Shown here in pieces: positions 7,650-16,202 of a DNA stretch of 64,000 nt. The stretch is from an uncultured Collinsella sp. Lineage in GTDB: Bacteria; Actinomycetota; Coriobacteriia; Coriobacteriales; Coriobacteriaceae. Every line of letters starts with the position of its first letter. Position 1 is the first letter of the stretch. The translations under genes and the position numbers were made by a program. The stretch covers positions 31,300 to 95,299 of the forward strand of contig URPJ01000005.1 in NCBI GenBank assembly GCA_900549745.1, given 5' to 3'. A model generated the notes under the pieces. The model saw only the letters and a list, made by a program, of their open reading frames with translations. It did no database searches and had not been told where the DNA came from.

Positions 7650-9278
7650 CTACAGCGAGTCGATAAAGCGCTGCTGGGCGGCACGTCCTGCCTCGTCCCA
7701 CTTAAAGACGCCGGCGTTGTCGAGCACGTGGCCAAACACCACGCCGACCTCCTCGTGCAGGATATCGATGGCGTTGTCGGCCGTAAGCTCGTCGGCGCGG
7801 CGGGCAAAGACGTCCTCAGCCCATGCGGCGTGGCTGCGGCAAAGATCATCGCCCTCGAGCGCACCGGCGAGGTCGTAGCTGGCATCGACCTTGGCTGCCA
7901 GCAGATGCTCACGGACAGCGCCAAGCTCGGGAACCAGGCGCGGCGGCAGAATGGCAAGGCCCATGACTTCGATCAGGCCGATGTTCTCCTTCTTAATGTG
8001 GTGGTACTCGGCATGTGGGTGGAAAACGCCTAGCGGGTACTCGTCGGTCGTGATATTGCAGCGAAGCGCCAGGTAGGCCTCGTAAATCTCGCCGCCGGCG
8101 TTGCCGCGGGAGTCCACGCGGCGAATGACGGGCGTCACGGTGTTGTGGGCCACGCCGTCGGCTGTGTGCGCGATGACGCCCACCGACTCATCGGTCCACT
8201 CGCGCCAGGCGAGGATGATCTTCTCGGTGGCGTCGAGCAGCTGGGCGCGGTCGTGCGAGCGCAGTCGCAGCACCGAAAGCGGCCACTGCAACACGGTACC
8301 GCTGACCTGGTCAAAGCCGGGCACGCTAAACTGCGAGACCTCAGCGGCGTGCATCATGGGGAACTCGTGTGCGCCGCCCTGGAAGTGGTCGTGCGACAAG
8401 ATCGAGCCGCCCACGATGGGCAGGTCGGCGTTGGAGCCAATAAAGTAGTGCGGGAACAGGTCCACAAAATCGAGCAGGCAGGTCAGACCCTTGCGGTCGA
8501 CGTGCATCGGACGATGCTCGGAGCTCATAGCAATGCAGTGCTCGTTAAAGTACGCGTACGGGCTGTACTGGAAGCCCCAGCGCTCGCCGTCGAGCTGGAT
8601 AGGGATAACTCGCAGGTTCTGACGGGCGGGATGGGCACCGCCGTCGGCTGCGGCGGAGCGTCCAGGGTAGCCCTCGTTCTCGATGCACAGCTGACAGGCG
8701 GGATACTTCTCGCTCGTGTTTTTAGCGGCACCGGCCGCGGCAATATCGCGCGGGTCCTTCTCAGGCTTGGACAGGTTGATGGTGATCTCCAGGTCGCCCC
8801 AGTTGGTGGGGGTGCTCCATTTGATATTGCGCGCGATGGCGGCGCGGCGCACGTAGCCGGCGTCGCAGCATAGACCGTAGAACCAGTCGGTTGCGGCGCG
8901 GGGCTCGTTGACACCAATGCGGCCGTTGAATTCCTCGTTTACAAACGAAGGCCTCGGCATCAGCACGCCCATGATGCGCATGGCGATGCGATCGCGGCCC
9001 GATGCCGTGTCCTCGGCGGCGCCGTTGGCAACGGCAGCCTCGGAAAGCGCGGCAAGCGTGCCTTCAAGGTCAAAGTTGGGGAGTGTATCGGGGTGCAAGA
9101 GCGAGAGTTTCTCGACCTGGAGCGCCCAAGCCGTGTCAAGTGCGGGGCCCGTGGCGCCAATGCACTCCAAAATGGTGTTGTATGCCCAGATGCGATCGTC
9201 CTGGCCGATCATCGATCGGTGGATAGCGTACTCGATCAGGTTCTGCGCAGCCTCGCGCACGTCGGTCATTACAGCCAT
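7650..9278 (-). CDS. galT: UDP-glucose--hexose-1-phosphate uridylyltransferase (GalT type 2)
   Basis: At about 540 residues this is the longer GalT class typical of Firmicutes and Bifidobacteria, not the 350-residue enterobacterial type. Conserved blocks include MRPMHVDRKGL, IVGGSILSHDHFQGG with the HxH-type active site, and GVFHPHAEYHHIKKENIGLIEVMGLAILPPRL. It exchanges UMP between UDP-glucose and galactose 1-phosphate in the Leloir pathway. The start overlaps the galK stop: ATG at 9278 or the second ATG at 9269 (in TAATG) could be used, which implies translational coupling. galE was not found in the window. Confidence 0.93.
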   Translation of the reverse strand: MAVMTDVREAAQNLIEYAIHRSMIGQDDRIWAYNTILECIGATGPALDTAWALQVEKLSLLHPDTLPNFDLEGTLAALSEAAVANGAAEDTASGRDRIAMRIMGVLMPRPSFVNEEFNGRIGVNEPRAATDWFYGLCCDAGYVRRAAIARNIKWSTPTNWGDLEITINLSKPEKDPRDIAAAGAAKNTSEKYPACQLCIENEGYPGRSAAADGGAHPARQNLRVIPIQLDGERWGFQYSPYAYFNEHCIAMSSEHRPMHVDRKGLTCLLDFVDLFPHYFIGSNADLPIVGGSILSHDHFQGGAHEFPMMHAAEVSQFSVPGFDQVSGTVLQWPLSVLRLRSHDRAQLLDATEKIILAWREWTDESVGVIAHTADGVAHNTVTPVIRRVDSRGNAGGEIYEAYLALRCNITTDEYPLGVFHPHAEYHHIKKENIGLIEVMGLAILPPRLVPELGAVREHLLAAKVDASYDLAGALEGDDLCRSHAAWAEDVFARRADELTADNAIDILHEEVGVVFGHVLDNAGVFKWDEAGRAAQQRFIDSL

Positions 9279-10474
9279 GCCGCGTAAGCCCCCTTGTCAG
9301 AAATTGCGTAGTGGCGGGCAGAGCCCTCGCCCAGCCAGCCGTTCATCTTGGTGATAAAGGTATCGACCAGGTCGAGCGGCACGAAGGCCTGGATGGTGCC
9401 ACCAAAGCCGCCACCGTGGATACGGACAGCGCCACGGCCGTCGAGCACGTGCTCGGCCAGTGCCAGGGCATACATCGAGGGCTGCTCGGAGCCCAGCTTG
9501 GCAACAACATTCTGCAGGTACATGGCGGAGCTGGCGCCGGACTCACGCGTCAGGACCAGGAACTGGTCAATGTCGCCGGCGTTCAGGGCCGCCCAGCGCT
9601 TATCGACCAGGCCGTTCTCGTACCAGTAATGAACGGCGCGCAGGCAGGCGCGGTCGCCCAGCTTGGCGCGCAGCTCGGGGAGCCTGGCGTCAAAGTCCGC
9701 CACGTTTACCTCGCACAGGCGTGCCTTGCCAAACTCGGCGGCGACGTCCTGCATCTCGCGCGGAACAGCGGCGTAGTCGTCGGTGGCTGCCACATGGTCG
9801 GCGCCAACTTTAACGAGCACGAGCGCATAGCCGTGATCCTCAAAGTTGAGCTCGAGCTTCTGGGTTTTAGGCTGAGCCTGGTCCTCAAAGTCCATGTAGG
9901 CAAGGCCGCCCAGGCACACGGCAGCCTGGTCCATCAGACCGCAGGGCTTGCCGTAGTAGTTGTTCTCGGTGCGCTGGCTCATCTGAGCGAGCGTGACGGG
10001 CTCAATGGCGGGCGCGCCCCAGAGCGTCTCCATGGCACGACCGTACGCGGCCTCGACGGCGGCAGAGCTGGAAAGGCCACCGCCCGAGGGGACGGAGCAG
10101 GTGAAGGCAAAGTCGAAGCCGTGGGGCTCAACGCCCAGAGCAGCGATTTCATGGGCCATGCCGCGGACGAGGCTCGCGGACGTGCCCTTCTCGGACTCCT
10201 GAATGTCTAGCGTGTCGAGCGTGATCTCAAACGTAGGATAGCCCTCGTCGGCGACGCGAATCTTGTTGGAATCGGTTGCCACGGCGATGCCATCGACGGC
10301 GACATCGAGCGAGCCGGCGATAACGTGGCCGCCCTCGTGGTCGGTGTGGTTGCCGCTGATCTCGGAACGGCCGGGCGCGTGCACGTAGAGCACCTGGCGG
10401 TCGCCGATGGGTCCAAACTCCTCCTCAAACAGCTTGGTGAGCGTGGCGAGTGTCTTTTCGTCGGGGGCGGTCAT
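9269..10474 (-). CDS. galK: Galactokinase
   Basis: This 401-residue GHMP kinase phosphorylates galactose at C1. Visible signatures are the galactokinase motif GRSEISGNHTDHEGG (near residue 37), the ATP-binding PSGGGLSSSAA (near 130) and the C-terminal HGGGFGGT. I choose ATG at 10474, preceded by AAGGAAAGGA; the longer frame to 10561 runs into the operator region and lacks support. It is the first gene of galKT and its promoter region contains an 18-bp inverted repeat that is probably the operator of the divergent LacI-type gene. Confidence 0.95.
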   Translation of the reverse strand: MTAPDEKTLATLTKLFEEEFGPIGDRQVLYVHAPGRSEISGNHTDHEGGHVIAGSLDVAVDGIAVATDSNKIRVADEGYPTFEITLDTLDIQESEKGTSASLVRGMAHEIAALGVEPHGFDFAFTCSVPSGGGLSSSAAVEAAYGRAMETLWGAPAIEPVTLAQMSQRTENNYYGKPCGLMDQAAVCLGGLAYMDFEDQAQPKTQKLELNFEDHGYALVLVKVGADHVAATDDYAAVPREMQDVAAEFGKARLCEVNVADFDARLPELRAKLGDRACLRAVHYWYENGLVDKRWAALNAGDIDQFLVLTRESGASSAMYLQNVVAKLGSEQPSMYALALAEHVLDGRGAVRIHGGGFGGTIQAFVPLDLVDTFITKMNGWLGEGSARHYAISDKGAYAAWL

Positions 10475-10514
10475 GGGAGTCCTTTCCTTGGCGCGCACGG
10501 GTGAGTTTTGCGTC

Positions 10515-10600
10515 GTTATGAGTACGTTAACAACTTGAAGCGGCATGAACCAAGCGTTCACGATGCCGCACGTTACGGGTTATGTTAACGTACTCATAAC
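10515..10600. promoter_or_regulatory. gal operator pair (18-bp inverted repeat)
   Basis: GTTATGAGTACGTTAACA (10515-10532) and its exact complement (10583-10600) face each other across 50 bases between galK and the divergent LacI-type gene. The core GTACGTTAAC resembles LacI-family half-site pairs. Two sites spaced this way could allow looping. Binding by the adjacent regulator is inferred. Confidence 0.8.
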
Positions 10601-10706
10601 ACATTGCTTGTCACTTTTTGAGAATCTGGTAATCGGTAGAAATACAGCCGTGAACGGTACTGCCGTATGGACTTATAAAGCAGAAGAGATGCAGATAGAA
10701 AAAGTA

Positions 10707-10719
10707 GAGTACGTTAACA
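10707..10719 (+). promoter_or_regulatory. Third copy of the gal operator core
   Basis: GAGTACGTTAACA repeats the inner 13 bases of the two distal operators. It lies about 95 bases upstream of the regulator start, which suggests autoregulation. GTGAACGGT (10650-10658) also occurs between the sites. Confidence 0.7.
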
Positions 10720-10812
10720 TGCGTCCGACTATAGCGGGCCTCGGCGCGGGGTGTATTTCTGCCCGGGTCGGCATGCACGCTATTCAGATCTCGCAAGGGT
10801 GAAGGTGATCCT

Positions 10813-11844
10813 GTGGCAAGGCGCCCGTCCAACGATACCAGTTCGCGTCCGGTCTCCATGGCCGACGTCGCCCGCGCTGCTGGCGTTTCGCAGCAGACGG
10901 TTTCGCGCGTCGCCAACGGCTTGCCCAATGTGAACGAGCAGACGCGCCAGCGCGTGCAGGCCGCCATGCAGGAGCTCGGCTTTCGCCCGAGCTATGCCGG
11001 GCGTTCCCTGCGCGACGGTCGCTACCATTCGGTCGGCTTATGCGTCAACGATGTCACCAAGTTTGGGAATCTGACGATGATCGACGGCATTGCCAGCGCC
11101 GCACGCGAGCATGCTTGCGCCATTACGCTGGTCGAGATGTCCAAGACCGAGGAGTTTTCGCTTGCGGAGGCCACGCGGCGCATGGCGGCACTACCGGTCG
11201 ATGGCATCATCATCGGCATGAGCCGCATGGCGCCCGACTTTGAGACGTTTGATCCGCTGCCGGGTATCGGCACGGTTATCGTCACCATGTACGCGCATCC
11301 CCGCGTGACCACGGTCGATTCTGACCATTACGGCTGCTCGCTGCTACTTATGGACCATCTGTTTGAGCTGGGCCACGAGCAGATCCGATATATCGGCGGC
11401 CCGTCCTTCTCGGTGGACGAGCAGTTCCGTCGTGCCGGTTGGCAGGATGCGCTCGAGCGCAAGCATATTGAGCCGACGGAGCCGCTCGAGGGCGACTGGT
11501 CTGCCAACAGCGGCTACGAAGCCGGCAGGTATCTGGCTGAGCACGACCGCACCATGACGGCGATTTACGCGGCAAACGACCAGATGGCAAATGGCGCGAT
11601 TGCAGCGCTGCGCGATAGCGGCCTGCGCGTGCCCGAGGACGTGAGCGTGGTGGGCGTCGACGATTCGCTCGATGATTTTGTCGCGCACAACGAACTTACG
11701 ACCGTGCGGTTCGATCTGCATCAGCGCGGTCGCGAGGTGTTTGAGCATGCGGTTCCCAAGGAGGGGACGCCGGACAAGACCGTCGCGATCCGTATTCCGG
11801 GCCAGCTCATCGTTCGACATACCACGGCGGCACCGCGCGCGTAG
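10813..11844 (+). CDS. galR: LacI-family regulator of the gal genes
   Basis: The 343-residue protein starts at GTG (10813) with GAAGG upstream. The N-terminal helix-turn-helix MADVARAAGVSQQTVSRVANG (residues 16-36) is typical LacI, followed by the hinge and a sugar-binding domain ending VPEDVSVVGVDDS. It is divergent from galK and shares three operator copies with it, so control of galKT by galactose or a derivative is the likely role. It is a paralogue of the partial regulator at the left window edge. The symbol is by function and context, not by close homology that I could test. Confidence 0.9.
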   Translation: MARRPSNDTSSRPVSMADVARAAGVSQQTVSRVANGLPNVNEQTRQRVQAAMQELGFRPSYAGRSLRDGRYHSVGLCVNDVTKFGNLTMIDGIASAAREHACAITLVEMSKTEEFSLAEATRRMAALPVDGIIIGMSRMAPDFETFDPLPGIGTVIVTMYAHPRVTTVDSDHYGCSLLLMDHLFELGHEQIRYIGGPSFSVDEQFRRAGWQDALERKHIEPTEPLEGDWSANSGYEAGRYLAEHDRTMTAIYAANDQMANGAIAALRDSGLRVPEDVSVVGVDDSLDDFVAHNELTTVRFDLHQRGREVFEHAVPKEGTPDKTVAIRIPGQLIVRHTTAAPRA

Positions 11845-11973
11845 TTTGCGCAGGTCAACGGTGCGTTATTGCGTTTGGATAACAAACGGTAAGGATGCCG
11901 GCAGATGGCTGTTGGGATGCAGCCGAGTGCTATGATAGACGGGTTCTTTTGTCTATCTAGGAGGCTTTGCCTG

Positions 11974-13134
11974 ATGGAGATCACCAAGGATATCCGCTAC
12001 ATCGGTGTCGACGACCACGACATTGACCTGTTTGAGGGCCAGTACGACGTGTCCGAGAACGGCATGGCATACAACAGCTATGTTATCTTGGGCGATAAAA
12101 TCGCTGTCGCCGATTCGGTTGACGCTGGCTTTGTCGACGAATGGCTCGGCAACCTCGAGGCCGCGCTCGACGGCCGTACGCCCGACTACCTGGTTGTCCA
12201 TCACATGGAGCCCGATCACTCCGCCGGTATCGCCGCCTTTATGGAGCGCTATCCCCAGGCACAGATTGTGGCCAGCATGGGCGCCTTCCGCATGATGGTC
12301 AACTACTTTGGCACCGACTACCCCGATCGCAAGATGGTCGTCAAAGAGGGTGACGTGCTCGACCTGGGCGGTCACAGCCTAACGTTTGTCGGCGCTCCCA
12401 ACGTTCACTGGCCCGAGGTGATCTTCTCCTACGAGTCCACCGACAAGGTGCTCTTTAGTGCCGACGGCTTTGGCAAGTTCGGCGCCAACGACATCGAGGA
12501 CCCGGAAGGCTGGGCTTGCGAAGCGCGCCGCTACTACTTTGGCATCGTCGGTAAGTTCGGCAAATTCGTGCAGACCGTGCTCAAGAAGGCCGCCGATCTG
12601 GATATCCAGATCATCTGTCCGCTCCATGGTCCTGTTCTTACCGAGAATCTGGGCTATTACCTCGACACCTACAACACCTGGTCGAGCTATCAGCCCGAGG
12701 ACGAGGGCATCACGATTGCCTATGCGAGCGTGTACGGCCATCTGAAGGCCGCCGTTGAGGAGCTTGCATCTGCGCTTAAGGCCCGCGGCCAGAAGGTTTC
12801 CGTCTTTGACTTGGCTCGCGACGACATGGCCGAGGCCGTTGAGGATGCGTTCCGCTATGACCGTCTGGTGCTCGCCTCCATCACCTATCAGGGCGAGATC
12901 TTCCCGTTCATGAGCACCTTCATCCATACGCTCGCCGAGCATGCCTACCAGAACCGTACGGTGGCGCTCGTTGAGGCCGGCTCCTGGGCGCCCACCGCTG
13001 CCAAGGTTATGACCAAGGAGCTCGAGGGCATGAAGGACATCACCCTGGCGCAGAACAAGGTGACCGTGCTGGGCTCGCTCAACGACGCCTCGCGCGCTCA
13101 GATCGAGGTCCTTGCTGACGAGCTGTCCAAGTAG
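11974..13134 (+). CDS. Flavodiiron protein (FprA-type)
   Basis: The 386-residue protein has a metallo-beta-lactamase-like domain with HHMEPDHSAG (about residue 76), VGAPNVHWPE, FSADGFGKFG and CPLHGPV, which supply the diiron ligands. A C-terminal flavodoxin domain starts near IAYASVYGH. Family members reduce O2 to water or NO to N2O, protecting anaerobes. The start at 11974 follows TAGGAGGC; the longer frame from 11905 is not credible. No rubredoxin or reductase partner is adjacent. A strong terminator follows. Confidence 0.93.
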   Translation: MEITKDIRYIGVDDHDIDLFEGQYDVSENGMAYNSYVILGDKIAVADSVDAGFVDEWLGNLEAALDGRTPDYLVVHHMEPDHSAGIAAFMERYPQAQIVASMGAFRMMVNYFGTDYPDRKMVVKEGDVLDLGGHSLTFVGAPNVHWPEVIFSYESTDKVLFSADGFGKFGANDIEDPEGWACEARRYYFGIVGKFGKFVQTVLKKAADLDIQIICPLHGPVLTENLGYYLDTYNTWSSYQPEDEGITIAYASVYGHLKAAVEELASALKARGQKVSVFDLARDDMAEAVEDAFRYDRLVLASITYQGEIFPFMSTFIHTLAEHAYQNRTVALVEAGSWAPTAAKVMTKELEGMKDITLAQNKVTVLGSLNDASRAQIEVLADELSK

Positions 13135-13156
13135 CGATATCTCGCTTTTAACGAGC

Positions 13157-13191
13157 AAAACCACCACAAAGGTACCTTTGTGGTGGTTTTT
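13157..13191. terminator. Bidirectional terminator between flavodiiron protein and DeoR gene
   Basis: A perfect inverted repeat of 17-bp arms centred on GGTACC is flanked by AAAA and TTTTT, so it can serve the convergent genes on both strands. Confidence 0.92.
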
Positions 13192-13193
13192 GT

Positions 13194-13997
13194 TTAAGCG
13201 CCGGCGATGACGAGATTCGGGCGGGCGTCGTCGGCGGTCTCGGCGATTGAGGTGGCGACGGCGCCATCGGGATCACAGTCCATCACGATGGTGTCGACGT
13301 CGGCAAGCTCGGCAAAACGATACATACCGCGTCCGTTAACCTTGCTGGCGTCCATAAGGGCGACGCTTTGATGGGCGGCACCGACCATAGCCGCTTTGGT
13401 CTCGGCCATCTGCGGAAAGTCGGTCGTAAAGCCGCAGCCGGGAACAAAGGCTCCAGGGCACATGACGGCAAGATCGGCGTGGACCATTTGGAGCGCCTGC
13501 ATAGTGAGCGGTCCGTACAGATAACGATGGCCTTTGCGCAGCGCTCCGCCCAGCATGACGACATCGACTGAGGGCATGCTCTCGTCGATGTAATCGGCAA
13601 TGGTAATGTCGGCCGTGATGACGGTGATACCGTCGCGCTGATCGAGGAGCCGGACGAACTCGAGCGCCGTGGTGCCCGAGTCGACGAGCAACGTGTCGCC
13701 GTCACTGACGAGCTCGATGGCGCTTTGCGCGATGGCCTGCTTGGCGGCGACGTTGACATTGATGCGGCGATCCTGCGTGGAAACGGTTAGGCGTTTGTGG
13801 AGCGATACGGCACCACCATGTGTGCGGCGCAGCTTGCCTGCTTCGGCGAGCGCGTCAAGGTCGGCGCGGGCGGTGACGGAGGACACGCCAAAGGTCTGGG
13901 CGATTTCTGCTACCTGCACCGAGGCATTATGATCGAGCATTTCCAAAATGGCGGTACGGCGTTCGTCGGCAAAGGCACGGTTGGTGGCTTGGGCCAT
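13194..13997 (-). CDS. DeoR-family regulator
   Basis: The 267-residue protein has an N-terminal HTH (AEIAQTFGVSSVTARADLDALAEAGKLRRTHGGAV) and a DeoR sensor domain with VDSGTTALEFVRLL and VMLGGALR. Start chosen at ATG 13997 with GGAG at good spacing; a longer start at 14054 has no clear ribosome-binding site. Members usually sense phosphorylated sugars. It is divergent from the class II aldolase at 14332, so control of that gene, and perhaps of the lac genes, by a tagatose or fructose phosphate is plausible but unproven. Confidence 0.88.
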   Translation of the reverse strand: MAQATNRAFADERRTAILEMLDHNASVQVAEIAQTFGVSSVTARADLDALAEAGKLRRTHGGAVSLHKRLTVSTQDRRINVNVAAKQAIAQSAIELVSDGDTLLVDSGTTALEFVRLLDQRDGITVITADITIADYIDESMPSVDVVMLGGALRKGHRYLYGPLTMQALQMVHADLAVMCPGAFVPGCGFTTDFPQMAETKAAMVGAAHQSVALMDASKVNGRGMYRFAELADVDTIVMDCDPDGAVATSIAETADDARPNLVIAGA

Positions 13998-14331
13998 GCT
14001 TGCTCCATTCTCGGCTATATTTGCAGGAATTGTGTTGACTCTATTTTCGTTCATTTTCTTTTTGAGTAAGAAAACACCTTTCGATTACTTATCTTTTCTA
14101 TAAAAGAAAGACGCTGAACGCCCAAAATTCAATATCGAACATGTCCACTCGGCTCAAATTCCTTCCGTTTACTTTTCAAAAACGACTGTATTGACCTGCA
14201 TAGGCTCAATATCTCGCGCGTGTAAAGCCGCTGAATTTCATACAATGAGCGCAGCAAAACGCAAGGTAAAACGCCTTGTGAACAACTACGCCCGATGTCC
14301 AGATGCGGGCGAGGGAGAGGAGCAAACGCTC
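13998..14331. promoter_or_regulatory. Divergent promoter region of the DeoR gene and aldolase
   Basis: The region is AT-rich from about 14040 to 14115 and includes repeated TTACTTATCTTTTC/AAAAGAAAG sequences that could be operator half-sites. The aldolase ribosome-binding site GAGAGGAG ends about nine bases before 14332. No promoter boxes are clear enough to call. Confidence 0.4.
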
Positions 14332-15189
14332 ATGGCACTTGTTACCACCGAAAAGATGCTCAAGGACGCTCAGGCCGGCCACTACGCTGTTGGCGCTTTC
14401 AACGTCGAGAACCTCGAGTTTGTTATGGCCGTTCTGGCCGCTGCCGAGGAGACCAAGTCCCCCGTCATCATGCAGACCACCCCGGGCACCATCAAGACCG
14501 CTGGTCTGGACTACTTCTACGGCATGGTCAAGGCTGCCGCCGAGCGCGCTTCCGTGCCCGTCGCTCTGCACCTCGATCACGGCGATGGCTATGACCGCTG
14601 CATGCAGGCTTTCCGCACCGGCTATACCTCTGTCATGATCGACGGTTCGCACGAGTCCTTCGAGGACAACATCGCCCTGACCAAGTCCGTCGCCGATGCT
14701 GGCCGCGCCATGGGCGTGCCTGTCGAGGCTGAGCTTGGTAAGGTTGGCGGCAAGGAGGACGACGGTCCCGCGGTTGAGGGCGAGAGCCCCTACACCGATC
14801 CTGCCGAGGCCAAGGAGTTCGTCGAGCGTACCGGCTGCACCTCCCTGGCTATTGGCGTTGGCACCAGCCACGGTGTGTACACGAGCGATCCGCACATCGA
14901 GCAGTCCGTGGTCAAGGCTATCCGCGACGCCGTCGACGTGCCGCTGGTTCTGCACGGCACCTCCGGTGTGCCCGATGAGCAGGTTGCCGAGGCTGTGAAG
15001 AACGGCATCTGCAAGGTTAACTACGCCACCGAGCTGCGTCAGGCCTACACCAAGGGCTTCATGGCCTACATGGCCGAGAACCCTGCCTGCTTCGATCCCA
15101 AGAAGCCGGCCAAGGAGGGTATGCGTGAGATCACCGAGCTGGTTAAGATCCGCATGACCAACCTCAACTCTGTGGGCAAAGCAGAGTAA
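14332..15189 (+). CDS. Class II ketose-bisphosphate aldolase (fructose/tagatose bisphosphate)
   Basis: The 285-residue protein is a zinc-dependent class II aldolase: VGAFNVENLEF near the N terminus, ALHLDHGDGYD and MIDGSHESFEDN in the middle, EAELGKVGG, and LHGTSGVPDEQV with a zinc-ligand histidine, then VNYATELR. It cleaves fructose 1,6- or tagatose 1,6-bisphosphate to triose phosphates. Length and sequence fit the GatY/KbaY/Fba group, which cannot be separated by eye. The start at 14332 follows GAGGAG. With lacABC nearby and no lacD, it may be the tagatose-bisphosphate aldolase of this strain. Confidence 0.9.
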   Translation: MALVTTEKMLKDAQAGHYAVGAFNVENLEFVMAVLAAAEETKSPVIMQTTPGTIKTAGLDYFYGMVKAAAERASVPVALHLDHGDGYDRCMQAFRTGYTSVMIDGSHESFEDNIALTKSVADAGRAMGVPVEAELGKVGGKEDDGPAVEGESPYTDPAEAKEFVERTGCTSLAIGVGTSHGVYTSDPHIEQSVVKAIRDAVDVPLVLHGTSGVPDEQVAEAVKNGICKVNYATELRQAYTKGFMAYMAENPACFDPKKPAKEGMREITELVKIRMTNLNSVGKAE

Positions 15190-15213
15190 CAGCAAGGGTA
15201 CTCTGATCCCACC

Positions 15214-15364
15214 GGACGGTTTGGGCGGGTCCCGTACTTAGTTTCCAAAACGTCCTCGCGCATGAAGGCCCCCGTTGTCTCGCTTCTTCGAAGCGTTGAC
15301 AACGGGGGCCTTCGCGCTGCGGAATGATTTTGGAAACTAAGTACGGGACCCGCCCAAACCGTCC
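15214..15364 (+). ncRNA. Structured 3' element, family II copy 1 (candidate RNA motif)
   Basis: A 151-base near-complete palindrome lies 25 bases after the aldolase stop. P1 is a perfect 37-bp stem (15214-15250 with its complement ending at 15364). A conserved internal loop follows (CGTCCTC at 15251-15257 opposite TGCGGAATG at 15318-15326). P2 is GCGC (15258-15261) with GCGC (15314-15317), then an AT bulge, then P3 of 16 bp (15264-15279 with 15298-15313) and a terminal hairpin. The copy at 51533-51672 keeps the loop and bulge but has different, still paired, helices. No T run follows. The RNA interpretation is inferred. Confidence 0.6.
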
Positions 15365-15522
15365 TGCTCAATCGCCCTTGTGGCGTTAGTGTCGGAAAAA
15401 TAAGACGTTGCTTTTTGCCCCCTGCGGAAAGATTGGGGAACTAAGCCCTCGTCCCTCCCAAGTTGACCTTCTCGAGGTCGTCGCCCTTGTGGCGTTAGGA
15501 CTGCGAATTTGGGATGGGAGGG
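15365..15522. repeat. Degenerate repeat remnants after the aldolase
   Basis: CGCCCTTGTGGCGTTAG occurs at about 15373-15389 and again at about 15483-15499. Between them CCTGCGGAAAGATTGGGGAA resembles the right half of the family II element. Inverted CCCTCCCAA/TTGGGATGGGAGGG sequences lie at about 15452-15523. No gene is supported here. Confidence 0.55.
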
Positions 15523-16146
15523 TTACTTGGTTGTTAGGGTTAGCAGGTCGTTGGGGGTTTTGAGGTTGTAGGCGGCGTTTGGGATATCTTGGTGTGATCC
15601 CCATGCTGCTCTGGCAAAACTGACCCCTGCCGAAGTTGCGCATTGTTCGTCGTAGACGGTGTCGCCAACGTAGACGACGTTGCCAGGATTCGCGCCCGTA
15701 CGCCGGAGATATTCGAGCATGGGAGCGGGTGCGGGTTTATGTTCGGTTGTGTCTTCGACAAGGATGATGTGTTCAAAAAACTTATCGAAGCCAAGGGGTG
15801 CAATTTCGTCTGTGTATTCGTCGCGCGCACGTGAGGAGACGATGCCAAGTTTGCAGCCGTTGTTGTCGAGTGTTGCGATGACTTCAAGCAAGCCTGGAAA
15901 CACGCTGATGGTGCTTTTAAAGCTGGCAGCAACTTGGCACCAGCGATTCAACGTTGCCTGCGAGTAGATTCCAAGTTTCTCAAGGGCATCCTTGCCGGGT
16001 ATGCCGAGGGCAAATTCAAGCTCGTGTCGGGGGAGCGTTTTGCCGGTTTCTTCTTGGATAATCTGGCCAAGCGATGACAGCACGCTTTCTTCTGTATCTG
16101 CCAATGTCCCATCAACGTCAAATACGATATGGTCAAAGTGCTTCAT
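15523..16146 (-). CDS. HAD-superfamily phosphatase (phosphoglycolate phosphatase-like)
   Basis: The 207-residue protein has the HAD nucleophile motif FDVDGTLADTEE (residues 8-19), motif II IVSSRA, a motif III lysine in EHKPAPAPM and motif IV YVGDTVYDEQ. A helical cap lies between motifs I and II. It resembles PGP/beta-phosphoglucomutase-like hydrolases acting on small phosphorylated metabolites; the substrate cannot be read from the sequence. ATG at 16146 follows AGAGGAG. It lies downstream of an AraC regulator on the same strand. Confidence 0.88.
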   Translation of the reverse strand: MKHFDHIVFDVDGTLADTEESVLSSLGQIIQEETGKTLPRHELEFALGIPGKDALEKLGIYSQATLNRWCQVAASFKSTISVFPGLLEVIATLDNNGCKLGIVSSRARDEYTDEIAPLGFDKFFEHIILVEDTTEHKPAPAPMLEYLRRTGANPGNVVYVGDTVYDEQCATSAGVSFARAAWGSHQDIPNAAYNLKTPNDLLTLTTK

Positions 16147-16202
16147 ATGGTTGCTCCTCTCTGTTGTTTGCCTGCAAGTTTGATGCGGTGACAGAAGAAA
16201 GG

